From assembly GCA_003427395.1 (NCBI GenBank), contig BFEA01000433.1, positions 1,210,170-1,238,382 of the forward strand: 28,213 nucleotides of DNA. Reading direction: 5' to 3'. Shown here piece by piece: positions 1 through 9,411 of this stretch. Every line of letters starts with the position of its first letter. Position 1 is the first letter of the stretch. A model generated the notes under the pieces. The model worked only from the letters and a program-made list of their open reading frames with translations, had not been told where the DNA came from and did not search any database. Origin of the DNA: Chara braunii. Lineage: Eukaryota > Streptophyta > Charophyceae > Charales > Characeae. A program made the translations under genes and the position numbers.

Positions 1-223
1 TTATAAAAAAAAAAAAAAAAAAAAAAGAACCAGCCGGTCTTTGTTTTGAACCACGGAGCGGCCCAGGCGACGTTTCTGGACCATCGACTGCCAAGTCCCT
101 CGGAATCGTTCCGCGCCCCCGCGCAGAGCAGATGGCACCCTTCTTTTGGCCCATCACCACGGGGGAGGGGGCAAGAAGGGCAAGCGCCTGCGCGACTGAC
201 CGACCCCTCGTGACCACAGCCAT

Positions 224-466
224 AGCATATATATAACGGACACTCGTACACGTGGCATGTACAGGTGGCACGGTCGCATTCACCCACATTCTCCGCTTCT
301 TCTGACCTTTGACCTTGGAAACCTTTTTTTATTTACTTTTTTTTTTTACCGTGGTAATCTTACACGTGGCAGGGTCGCATTCACCCACATTCTCCGCTTC
401 TGACCGTTGACCTTGGTGATTTTTTTTGTTTTGTTTTTTTTACCGTGGTAATCTTCCACGTGGCAG
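224..466. promoter_or_regulatory. TATA-like site and triplicated G-box motif in a tandem duplication
   Basis: A TATATATAA-type site lies at about 228-236. CACGTGGC (a G-box/ABRE core) occurs at 249-256, 363-370 and 457-464. The motifs sit in a tandem duplication of about 97 bp (about 263-361 and 364-455). Both copies share the segment from tcgcattcacccacattc to taccgtggtaatctt and differ in a T-rich middle. G-boxes bind plant bZIP and bHLH factors. No gene can be tied to this site within the window. A minus-strand gene beyond the left edge, or a gene to the right, could use it. Promoter function is inference; the repeats are directly visible. Confidence 0.35.
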
Positions 467-480
467 TGACCGGAAACGAT

Positions 481-1660
481 GCATCTCGAGGTAATGGGAG
501 CTTGCGCCCCCGAGGCGAGGTCGCACTAGCAAAGTGGATTTGATTTAACGCCTGAATCTCGACGTGTTTGTGGAGAGGTGCAGAAAATCACGATAGATCT
601 GCTTCTCTGCATCTCTGCATGAAACACATCCAGATTCTGCCCCTCAATCCAATGCTCTTTGCTACTGTCGTGAGACCTCGGCCCCCAAAGAGAGACAGAC
701 AGCTCCATTCGTCTCAGAGCACGTCAGCTGAAAATGGCACACGCGGGCAGACGTAGCTAGGTAGCTTTTTTTTTCTTTCTTCCCTGCAGGTAGATAACTA
801 CTTGCTTTGATTAATGAGTCCAGCTGTTCTCCTTTTAATCAATGCCAATAATGAGCCGAAATTTTAAGCGCTGTTCATCACAATAGAACCGGCGGTTATA
901 TATCTCCATCTCAATGGAGTTTTTAATTAAAAAAAAAAGGGGAGAGAAAAAAGAAAAGGTCCACCCACGCTCTGCATCCACTGGACATTGCCCGTCGTTA
1001 AGGGCTCCGTTTCCCCCAACCCCCCGGGGGCGGGGGGGGAGGGGGGAATCCGTAACCTTGCCTCTCTCTTTAATGCACGGAATGACACGAGGAGGCCTTT
1101 CGGTTCATTCATTTCAGGGCGCGCAGTACCTCCACTCCATATATTATATCGCGTCAGCAAATACACTCGGAGGTGCGCTTTCTTTTTTTTCTTGTTTTTC
1201 TTTTTTTTTGGAGAAAAAAAAAGAAATTGTCCTTTGGTTGGAACATGATTCAAATTTAGGTCTGCTAAGAAGGGGGGGGGGGGGAATTGGTCCGTTTATC
1301 AACAGGTCTTCGGCGTACCAGTCGGCCAGGGTGTGCGCGTGCTTTTCCCTTACTTTTTTTCTTTTTATTTTTCTTTTTTCTGATTATTTCTTCTTTTTTT
1401 CCCCCTTAACTAAGCTATTTCTGATTATTTCGGTAATGGCCATGCATTTTCTTTTTCTTTCTCTTTTCCTTTTACTGTATATTATTTCTTATTATTTATC
1501 TCATTTTCCAAAACGTTCATCAATGACCGTGCTCACCGTTCGTCGACTACCATCATACCTTCCTCTTTTTTTTTCTTCGTTCTTTTTTTTTTCCTCCTCC
1601 TTTTTTTTTTTTCTCTCTTTTGCTTTTTTATTCCTTTTCCGCTTTAAATTTGTTTCAGTT
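481..1660. other. No gene recognised; T-rich low-complexity DNA
   Basis: The stretch holds many homopolymer runs of T and A, a C/G-rich run near 1018-1046 and a G run near 1272-1284. Open frames here are short or built from homopolymers, and none resembles a known domain. Nothing more can be supported. Confidence 0.5.
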
Positions 1661-1762
1661 TGTTTATAGGTTCGCTGGCTAGCATATTACCTTTTCTTTC
1701 TTTCTCGTTTTTTTCCCCCCCGGAATTCCGCTCGTCACGAGACCCCTGCCTTCCACCAAAAN

Positions 1763-1823
<61 letters not shown>
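1763..1823. repeat. (GA)n microsatellite next to an N
   Basis: About 30 uninterrupted GA units directly follow the single ambiguous base at 1762. All open frames crossing it are just Arg-Glu or Ser-Leu repeats. Confidence 0.95.
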
Positions 1824-1824
<1 letters not shown>

Positions 1825-2120
1825 GTATATAGCAACGAAAAATTGTGCCGTGTAACCAGATGCAGAATAGAAGATGGGGAAAAAAGTGGGAAGACAACGA
1901 ATAAACGATGGAGATGGAGCAATGGAGGTGGAGGCAAAGAAAGGGAGACCGATGGTAAACTGATTCGCAGCAGCAACCAGCCAGATGTCCAGCCGGGGCC
2001 GATCTGCTAACTTAGGTTGATGGCTAAAAGTGGGACAGTGGACATGTCCCAAGGGCATATGAGAAATAGGGGGCCTTACTCCACAGCTCTTTTTTTGAAA
2101 GTGCATTGACAGCGAAGCAA

Positions 2121-2470
2121 ACGGCCTAGCTCAGTTCGTTAGGCACGCGAGTGGCACTCAGGAGGTCGTGGGTTCAATCCCCTGTGACTGCCTGGGCACG
2201 CTTGGTGCCCATCAACTGAGATAGTTGGCTTGCTCCCCCTACCCAGTCGGTATCGGTGGGGTCTTAGGCCATCACGGTGCGGGGGTGGTTGTGTGTGGTG
2301 TGTGGGAGAGTGCTTGGCATTATTGTAGACATTGCTGTTACTCGATGCGGATGGGAAAGTAGCTGGGAGCCACAGCTTCTCGCAAAATGCTGCACCTTTG
2401 CGTTAGCCGCCGGCCACCACCAGCGGCCCCACCCTACTCCCTGACCTCGGCCCATTAGGGTAGGGTGCAA
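2121..2470 (+). mobile_element. tRNA-derived SINE
   Basis: The head reads like a tRNA gene. It has an A-box-like tagctcagttcgttagg from 2127 and a B-box ggttcaatcc at 2171-2180, about 44 bases apart. The sequence between and after them does not fold as a full cloverleaf, and a unique-looking body continues to about 2470. A GT-rich stretch at 2289-2312 is echoed in another SINE-like segment near 20190-20210. The Pol III promoter identity is read directly from the boxes. The right boundary is approximate. Confidence 0.6.
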
Positions 2471-2742
2471 CATCCACCTCGTGGGTCAATCAAACCACGT
2501 GCCAAGAGAAAAGGAACCACTGTAATACCTTTCTCGCGGCCTTTTGCGTCCATCGCATTCACCAAAAACCCTAAAAACCACATAAAACGAGAACCAGCGC
2601 AGGCGTGAAATATTTTCTTTTTGGCTCGCGATGCTACCCGTAGCGTTATCCTTCCTTTTCCCAAAAAAAAAAAAAAAAAAAAAAAGGTTATCCTTCGGTT
2701 AAGCCCAGTCCCTACCTATATTACCACGGCGTGTTGACACCC
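2471..2742. other. No gene recognised; contains a poly(A) run
   Basis: An A run lies at about 2665-2685, possibly the tail of a retroposed sequence. No coding signal is seen. Confidence 0.4.
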
Positions 2743-2844
2743 CGGGACTAGGTCCCACTTACACGAATTAAGCGATATTGAGCGTAGATAGCAAAGATCA
2801 ACGGCCAGATTCTCCTACTCTGTGCAAGTGGGACCTTGCCCCCG
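2743..2844. mobile_element. Short TIR element (MITE family 1), copy A
   Basis: The right end, caagtgggaccttgcccccg (2825-2844), pairs imperfectly with the left end cgggactaggtcccactt (about 2743-2760). The interior (acgaatta..., tagcaaagatcaacggcc) matches copy B at 4254-4361, so this is a dispersed element of about 102 bp. It has no coding capacity and must have been moved by an enzyme encoded elsewhere. No target-site duplication is convincing. Confidence 0.65.
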
Positions 2845-3256
2845 TGTAGGAACAAGAAAGAAGAAGGAGGAGTCCCTCGTAGTGAAGGTCGCAAGCTTGA
2901 CTGACCCATGCTCACTGCATGCCAATGGCTCGCCTCGCTGCATTGGCCGGGTTCTGTTATCACCAGGAAATCGATGGAAATGGTGGCTTCTTTCTCTGGG
3001 CAGGGTGCTCTTAGAGCGCCGAAGTAGAGGGAAACCAGATATGCCAGTATCAGGATTTGACCGTTTCGGCCTAAATCTGGGGAGGGAAACAATCTCGTCC
3101 ACTTGCCCTGAACCACACTTTCCTCGATTCTCGATTTATGCGTGTCATCCATGCGCCAGGGGCCATAGTTCGGGGAGAAAAATAATAAAAAATATTTCAG
3201 ACGGATGTGTGCGCAGATGTGTGTGCACACGCTCTTGCTCGCTGGCTTGCTGTGCT

Positions 3257-3257
<1 letters not shown>
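2845..3257. other. Possible intron or intergenic DNA; no exon recognised
   Basis: This stretch lies 3' (minus strand) of the probable exon at 3412-3915. Minus-strand frames of 226 and 95 codons cross it, but they run into microsatellite or MITE sequence and match no domain I recognise. If the upstream gene is real, this is best read as its first intron. Confidence 0.35.
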
Positions 3258-3338
<81 letters not shown>

Positions 3339-3390
3339 CCACACACACACACACCCACCCCCCAAAAAAAAAAAAAAAAAAAAAAAAAAA
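3258..3390. repeat. Compound (CT)n-(CA)n-poly(A) microsatellite
   Basis: CT repeats run from 3258 to 3333, a short CA tract from 3340 to 3353, C-rich bases follow, and a run of 27 A lies at 3364-3390. It sits just downstream (minus strand) of a splice-donor-like site at 3415, so it would be intronic if that gene model is right. Confidence 0.95.
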
Positions 3391-3411
3391 CACCCCTCTC
3401 TTCCACACCTC

Positions 3412-3712
3412 TCATACCTTGTTCTCATGCATCCATTTTACAAGACCCTTGCAGAGGTCGATCACTTTCCCCTCCTCTCCTTCTTTCGCTGTCAGGGTAG
3501 CTGACAACACGTAGTTCTTGGTGGAAACCTTTCGTTTGGCCGCCCACACTTGCAGACCTTGCCGCCCACTCGTCGCAGCTTCCGCGTCGCACTTTTGTTG
3601 TGTGACCATTTCCAACCGATTGCCCGCCAAACTCGAGCCCAAGCTGACCCCTCCACACTTGCTACATGCCAGGAGGCTATGGCTACTCCTGCTCGCCCGA
3701 CACGTCCGCGAA

Positions 3713-3743
<31 letters not shown>

Positions 3744-3915
3744 GACCTGGGAGGGCATTCCATGTTGAGAAACTTCTGTGCGTCGAAGACCCGGCGCTTC
3801 GTCCGGAAGACAGCTGCGGTTGCTGCGGTTCCCCTGACCCAGAAGGTGCCGCACAGCCGGTGCGCGGAAGTTGGGCGACGCCTGCCATCAGCGCCTGCGT
3901 GGCTCGTGCCGCCAT
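3412..3915 (-). CDS. Probable first exon of a plastid-targeted ABM-like (dimeric alpha/beta barrel) protein, partial
   Basis: The frame runs from an ATG at 3915-3913, which is the first Met after an in-frame TAG about 30 codons upstream. The first 110 or so residues are rich in Ala, Ser, Arg and Gly and poor in acidic residues, as expected of a chloroplast transit peptide. They include a (Gly-Ser)n run coded by the GGGGTC hexanucleotide repeat at 3711-3746. The end of the frame, KNYVLSATLTAKEGEEGKV followed by IDLCKGLVKWMHENK, fits the first strand and helix of ABM/quinol-monooxygenase-like ferredoxin-fold domains. These are small homodimers, some of which oxidise quinols or aromatic compounds. 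The sequence then reads AAG|GTATGAG, a good 5' splice donor at 3415. The remaining exons were not found; they may lie far to the left or outside the window. Targeting and family are inferences from composition and a partial domain. Confidence 0.45.
3711..3746. repeat. CCCCGA hexanucleotide repeat
   Basis: About five to six tandem CCCCGA units (GGGGTC/TCGGGG on the minus strand). They lie inside the probable transit-peptide exon on the minus strand and code alternating Gly and Ser there. The length is a multiple of three, so copy-number changes would keep the frame. Confidence 0.9.
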
Positions 3916-4253
3916 AGCCGTTGACTCGACAGGCCCCTGAAGAAGAAGAACCAGGGTTTCTTCAAACAGCTGAACGCGGCTAAGCGAGGATGGTAAGCTC
4001 AGCTATGGACGCTCTACCGTGGCAGGGTGACCACGGTACTCTCCGCGCGGCACGCTCAGTGTGAGGGTTGAGTGGCGGGGAGATGCTCCGGCGCTGCCCG
4101 ATGCGGGTGGTCCTGTCCCGCGCAAATCCAGCGGGATTCAGGGTGGCCAGGGGCGGGGGGGAGGAGGTGGAGGAGGAGGGGGAGGCGGGCGCGAGGAGGA
4201 ATCTTCCCCGCCCTGAACCCAGCCCTCACCTGTCTGATCGGTGGGGGTTAGGC
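3916..4253. other. GC-rich upstream flank; no separate gene recognised
   Basis: This is the 5' side of the minus-strand exon that starts at 3915 and would hold its leader and promoter. A GGAGG/GGGGG purine run occurs at about 4151-4196. No clear TATA box was seen. Confidence 0.35.
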
Positions 4254-4361
4254 CGGGGGCTAGCTCCCACTTGCACGAATTAAAAGATAGAGACCGTAGA
4301 TAGCCGAGAGAGATCAACGGCCGAAATCTCGTAATCCGTTCAAGTGGGACCTTGCCCCCGG
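4254..4361. mobile_element. Short TIR element (MITE family 1), copy B
   Basis: The terminal inverted repeats are ccgggggctagctcccactt at the left (about 4254-4273) and caagtgggaccttgcccccg at the right (4341-4360). They pair over about 20 bp with only two mismatches. The interior closely matches copy A at 2743-2844. Length is about 108 bp, with no coding capacity. The superfamily is not determined. Confidence 0.75.
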
Positions 4362-5320
4362 CTGAAGCTGATCCGAACGTCCAGTGATTGGTGGAGTACC
4401 GGGGGCGCTCCGTGACGTGGCATGTCAACTGGCACGCCGCTGCCGCGCGTTGCAGCGGACTGTAGGCCCGCCAGTGGAGGCGGTGGCGGGCTAAACAAAA
4501 TCAACGATATCCAGCCGTCGATCTGCAAAATCTAAGCGACGGGCCAGGCCCGCCAAATGTAAAAGATGGTGAATATATGGTGTGGGCCTCGCTCCACAAC
4601 TCACCAAATGAGCAAAATGAGAATATGCATCTGCCCGCCTTGAACATGGAAAGAGACACCGCCGTATTTTCTGTCTTCTGTTTGGACAGGGTTTTGATCT
4701 CGGGATGCCTATCTTCTAGTATAGGATGCTCCTTGCTTGTTTTGTTTGATTTGGTTTTCTGTTAATTTTGAATTTGAACCGTGGCATTGTGATATAGGTG
4801 AACATTTGCTTTGTCGTTTGGACTGTTCCTAGTTAGGCCCGGTGATAGTACGACACCGGTTTCTTTTGGTCCTGTCGGACCGGACCATGGTACCGTCTGG
4901 AAATTTCTTGTTAGGACAGTTCCACCTCGAAGGAGGGGTACTTGCCCTACCCAAGTTTTGATGCTTGGACTACAAATACGTAGACAGTAGTGGTAACGGG
5001 CCTGTTGGGTTCTGCGGCGAATGGTTGACCGACGGTAAACTATCGCCCGCGGCTGGCGTGCGGTGAGCGGCAGTTTCTGGGTTTGTTTTTGCAAGTGGTT
5101 AACCCTTTGGTTTATCATCACATGTCTACTGTCACTACAGCGACCGCGTCTCCCTACAGTGTGTGCTACTAGTAACATCCGTGTGTGAATCACCATCACT
5201 ACGGTGACTGGGTCTTCCTACACTGTGTGCTACTATTGTTAGTATCATCTGTGTGAGAACCACTATCATAATCTATATACTGCATGCGTGAACTTATCTG
5301 GGGAAGCTTACCGGATTTAA
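4362..5320 (+). other. Probable 5' leader of the downstream retroelement, with a 64-bp tandem repeat
   Basis: No open frame with a recognisable domain is present. Two imperfect copies of a segment of about 64 bp occur at about 5133-5196 and 5197-5268, each containing ctac(a/g)(c/g)tgtgtgctacta and a downstream atc(c/t)gtgtg. They lie immediately upstream of the zinc-knuckle frame, so I read this as retroelement untranslated leader. Its left boundary is unknown. Confidence 0.35.
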
Positions 5321-8300
5321 GTGAGCGTCATTATCGGTGCTGAGTCATTCATCGTTTTCCGAATATTGGCCACGTGTTGTCTAAGTAAAGTGAGGGTCTG
5401 TGTTTACGACACCAGCTCGGGAGACTATCTCGGATCTGCTTGGCGGTGGAGACTGGAGACCTGTTCAGCGCGTTCCAAGATGTCAAGCTCCGAGCGTTAC
5501 GGCGATGACAGAGATCGACGACCCTACAGGTTGTCCGTGAAGTGCTTCAACTGCGATGAGTCGGGTCACTATGCTAACCAATGTCCTCATCGGGAGCGAC
5601 GCTACAGCTCAAGCCGACCTTCCACCTCGCCGGACTCTAGAAGAGCTCGTTCACCGCGGAGGTTCGAAACTCGCAAGAGTTACACCGCCCCGAAGGAGGA
5701 AACTGAGCTACGGGAGAGGGTGGTGGAGCTGACCAAGGGAGTGGCAACCATCAAAGAGCACTTCAAGTTTGAAGCAGTACAAGCGAAGAAAGAGGAAAAA
5801 GCCATACATAAGCTTGAGAAAGCACGAGCCATAGAAGAAGAGAGATTGAAGCAGGAAGAAGAGGACGCACGTTTGGCTCAAGAAGCAGCTCGACGTGAAG
5901 CCAAGAAACAAAAGAAGGAGGCGAAAGCGAAGCAGGAAGCCATCCTGAAGGCGGAAATGAAAAAGGAGGTGACGATGCATGCAGCCTTACTAATGAGTGA
6001 AATTAAGGATGATTCGATTCAACAATGGAAGACATTTGTTATTCCGACTCTTGCAGGAGACAGATGCGACATCAAAGGGAAGAAGGAAGTCGTACACGAA
6101 CCGGAGTATGGGAGTGAGCCGGAGTAGAGTAGCGAGGGGAGTGAGACCAACGTCACACAGGAACTGAGTGAGAAGACCGAACGCCTGTGCATCACAGAAA
6201 AGAGGAAGAGAGCTGACGATGTTCCGATTGGCGACAGTCCACCTATGGAAGCACCTCCTAAACGCACCCTAATGCGTGGATGTATCCGCATTGGGGAACA
6301 CAGCCAACGGGTGACCAGAGCAAGGACTAAGGGTACTCGTACTCCGATCCGGGCGAAGAAGCATTCGCCCATCAAGACTCCGTTATCGAAGTTGACGAAG
6401 TACCGTAAGCTGTCTCCTCCCAGCGGGAAGCTGACTTCTGCCAGCAAGTCGCTCTCGCGCCTACGCTTTCGCGACTCCGTTACAAAGGAGTTGAAGGATT
6501 GCAATGCCAAAGAGTTGCAGCGCTACGGCAAGGATGAAGGTATTCCTTATGTAGGCAAGATCGATGCAATCTTTGATCTTGCCGAGCACCGCGAGCAACT
6601 GCGTTTTCCGTGTATTGTCCTAGCTTCGGATGTTATCCAGATCAGTGAATCGAAGGATGTTGAGGCAAATGCTTCAACCGAGAACCAAAAGTGATGTGGT
6701 ATTCCGGACAACCGTTGGCTGGAAATTTGTAGATACATCACCAGTAAACGTTGTTCTCAGGTAAGTACCGATAAGAAGTTGGAGAAACTGTTGCGTTTCA
6801 TCGTGATGGTCATACTGTTAGCCCTGACTGATCGGGTTAGATGGTTGCAGAGATATGTTGGTCCATGGGTTCGTTTGTATGGGCTATTCGGGATTGAGTT
6901 TCTAAACAAAGAGGGAATCATATATGATGTCATCTCACCTTATTGTAAGCATTGTTATGTCGGGAAGACCACACGTACCTATGACGTTAGATGGCGAGAA
7001 CACCTCTATGCGGTTAAGAAACGGGCGCAGTCCCATTTTCATCGTTGGATCGCTTCCTTTCGCTTAGGGAACTATGTTTTGCTTCCAGTGGACGTGCTTG
7101 TTGGTCGGGATATGAACAGACTTGAGGAATTGTATATTGGTAGGTGGTCACCTTTCCTTAATACCGTGAGGACAAAGGCTTCTAAGAAGTTGAAGAAGAA
7201 GAAACCAGGACGGAACGAGAGGATTATAAGTAAGGAAAAACGGACTTACTTACCTCAGGAACGAGGAGTCGGACCTGTTCGCTTCCGATGTATTGATAAT
7301 GATATCGTCTTCCTTGACCTCTATGCGTTTTTGAATTCGTACCTTGATTCGGGGAATCTTCCCATACGGGTGAGATCCGACGGTGGTACGGATTGGACCC
7401 CGAAGTGGAAGTTGTCTCGTATGTTCGAGGAAAGTAAAGTGAAACACCATTCCATATGTCGACCACTGAAGGACTGCAAAGCATTGTGGGAGAAGGGGGG
7501 CGAGTTTGAGATCCTACATGTTGTAAAATGAAAGACCAAGTGTAAATACCTGAAGAATGTGCTGGTGAGTATACTACGGAATCCGAGGAAACTGGAAGAC
7601 GTCTATAAGTGGGGTATGAAATCTATCCTCCGATTGTATCGAGCGATTAAAGACTTTTCGAAAAAGTCCACACGTAAGTATCTACGGAGGCTGATTTCTC
7701 GATGTTTTTGGAAGCGATTCAATCTTAGCCTAGCTTCTGACCTTACTTTTCGAATCAAGTACGATGACCGTGTTGTGATCTCAGAAGTGAGGAAGGTAGT
7801 CAATGATGTCTTGATGAGTTATCAATTACCACAGTGTTTACCCTTCGCGCGAGGAGAAAAATTCGCATTGTAGGGACTAAAAATCCCACAATTGCTGATT
7901 TGTTGCACAACCACAGAAGAGCTTCTTCATCTGGTGTGCTCACCTGTAACTGTACGGGTATGACTTTCTCTTGCGTGAACGGTCACATGATGTTTGACTG
8001 AGTGAGGTAGATGACTTGCACCCACTCCTGACGAACGCGAAGAATATCCCTCGTGTTGAGTGCGTTGACAGACTCAGTCTCCTACGGGAAGAAATCAAAT
8101 CGGGCTTCAGAAGTTGGAAGAATTTGAATGGTTTTGTTCCCGACTGTTCCGAGTTGGATTTGTCTGCGTGCATTACACACATAGACTAGGAGACCCATTA
8201 TGTCTCTGATAAAGGACGTGTTGACTGCTAGAGAACGTTTTGAAGGATTAGTGATTGCCCCTATGGATAGGAATCCGGGTGAATCAATACTACCGTGCCC

Positions 8301-8580
8301 TGACACTTATTTTGAAGGCATGATGCAGACCTTGTGTGTAACCCTGGATACCGGATTGTCAACCACTCTGAAGATGAAGCCTGAGGGAACTAAGAGAGAA
8401 CCTAAATCGATCAAATCTAAGTAAAGTTGTCCAATGGGACACCAGTGGGAAAATCGACGCTGCCTATGTTATTCCCAAACATAAGGACTTGAACTGATTT
8501 AGATCGATATGCCCATCGTTCATGAAACCGACGGTTCGGACTGCGCGGCTGATTAGTAAGGCGTTCAACAGAAAAATTTC
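5321..8580 (+). pseudogene. Decayed Penelope-like retroelement: CCHC zinc knuckle, coiled coil, GIY-YIG endonuclease, pre-RT region
   Basis: One reading frame stays open from 5321 to 7873 apart from three stops: TAG at 6125, TGA at 6692 and TGA at 7529. Frameshifts then follow. The first plausible start is ATG 5480. Domains in order: a retroviral-type zinc knuckle CFNCDESGHYANQC (5543-5584); a Lys/Glu-rich coiled coil (about 5700-5990); a basic linker; a GIY-YIG-like nuclease (6914-7180) with GII, a YCKHCYVG core, the Arg of DVRWREH, the metal-binding Glu of LEELYI and the Asn of PFLN. After 7850 come fragments typical of the pre-RT and RT-1 region of Penelope-like elements (RIVGTKNPTIADLL; APMDRNPGESILPCP; PTVRTARLISKAFNR near 8530). 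The RT palm with its Asp motif is absent, so the copy is 3'-truncated at about 8580. Two cysteines between the GIY and YIG positions and an endonuclease upstream of RT fit the permuted Penelope-like elements known from the green lineage. It encoded nucleic-acid binding and target cleavage for retrotransposition and is now inactive. Confidence 0.75.
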
Positions 8581-8658
8581 CCAGAATTAAATATTCATTC
8601 TATAGTAAAATTACATTTTAAATTTTAAATTTTCATTCCCACGGTATTACATCATAAA
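8581..8658. other. AT-rich junction at the truncated retroelement end
   Basis: Coding similarity to the retroelement stops here. The sequence ccagaattaaatattcattc and the following attttaaattttaaatttt resemble the outer edge of the inverted-arm structure near 9416-9465, so this may be a second copy of that edge. Confidence 0.35.
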
Positions 8659-8688
8659 CCGTAAACCCTAAACCCTAAACCCTAAACC
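8659..8688. repeat. Interstitial telomere repeat, CCCTAAA type
   Basis: Three perfect CCCTAAA units (8666-8686) follow a degenerate one (8659-8665), with a further CC at 8687-8688. This is the plant/streptophyte telomere sequence in C-strand orientation. It lies about 80 bp 3' of the truncated retroelement on the same strand. Confidence 0.9.
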
Positions 8689-8715
8689 AGGGTCGCCACT
8701 GTCGATTTCGATCCA

Positions 8716-8800
8716 GCGGCCTACTGGTAGCTTAGTTGGTAAGGCACGCAAGTGGCTTTCAGGAGGATTTTGGTTCATCCCCTCATCTACCTTCCTTGGC
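8716..8800 (+). mobile_element. tRNA-derived SINE fragment
   Basis: Starting at cggcctactggtagcttag, this segment resembles the SINE at 2121: an A-box-like tagcttagttggtaagg from 8728, a shared gcacgc(a/g)agtggc...caggagg stretch, and a degraded B-box ggttcatcc (8772-8780). The body after about 8800 is not clearly shared. It is a decayed or truncated copy. Confidence 0.55.
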
Positions 8801-9059
8801 AAGCTCAATCCTCGCTACCTAGAGATAAACCGTTGGTCCGCCCGAGAGGCATTGAACAGAGACTGCTGATGTTCCTCGGGGGAGGGGAGCGGAAGGGAAG
8901 CAAAGCAACTGACCCATCGAAGAAGCTTGGTCATGCTGCTATCGATTGACCCCTGGCCCTTATCGCCCACCTGCTGGAGCAGGTATCGCACCTGCAGGTC
9001 AGTGCAAATGTCCCTGCCAGGGGGTTCCCTATAGTACTATAATGCTAATTGACTTACCA
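8801..9059. other. No gene recognised
   Basis: A 65-codon frame crosses this stretch but begins inside the SINE head and has no recognisable domain. Nothing further is supported. Confidence 0.4.
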
Positions 9060-9069
9060 TGAGGGCACG

Positions 9070-9113
9070 GGTGTTCGGGGTGTGTAAGCGACACAGTATG
9101 TGTGTGCATGTAT

Positions 9114-9171
<58 letters not shown>

Positions 9172-9411
9172 CGGATGGAGAAGTTGGGGGTGTGTACGCA
9201 ACACAATATGTGTGTGCATGTATACAAGAGAGAGAGAGAGAGGGGGGGGGGGAGAGAGAGAGAAAAAAAAAAAAAAAAAAAAAAAAGTTCAGGGTGCGTA
9301 CGCAATACAGTCATGGTGTGTATGTGCGTTTGAAAGAAAAAGAGAGAGAGAGAGAGACAAAAAAAAACAAATTGGGTGCGTACGCAATAGTACACTGTGT
9401 CTGCGTACAAC
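9070..9411. repeat. Minisatellite of four units, with GA tracts inside the first three
   Basis: A core of the form ggtg(t/c)gta(a/c)gc(g/a)a(c/t)a starts near 9079, 9189, 9295 and 9377, so units are about 110, 104 and 82 bp. The first two also share gtgtgtgcatgtatacaag. The first three cores are each followed by a GA or GAAA microsatellite. Unit length varies mainly with the simple-repeat part. Frames of 117-119 codons crossing it are artefacts of the repeat. Confidence 0.85.

Noticed and set aside
1644-2106. Overlapping frames of 72-123 codons on both strands
   Set aside because: They consist of Ser-Leu or Arg-Glu runs from the (GA)n tract, with no domain outside it.
2121-2200. Functional tRNA gene
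   Set aside because: A- and B-boxes are present, but the stems do not pair into a cloverleaf and a SINE body follows.
2748-3514. 226- and 230-codon frames on opposite strands
   Set aside because: Both cross the (CT)n/(CA)n/poly(A) tract and MITE copy A. The non-repeat parts match no family.
4801-5320. Hammerhead ribozyme in the retroelement leader (known in some Penelope-like elements)
   Set aside because: I looked for the CTGATGA and GAAA core and did not find it in the right arrangement.
8659-8688. True chromosome end
   Set aside because: Only about four repeat units, with unrelated sequence on both sides. It is interstitial.
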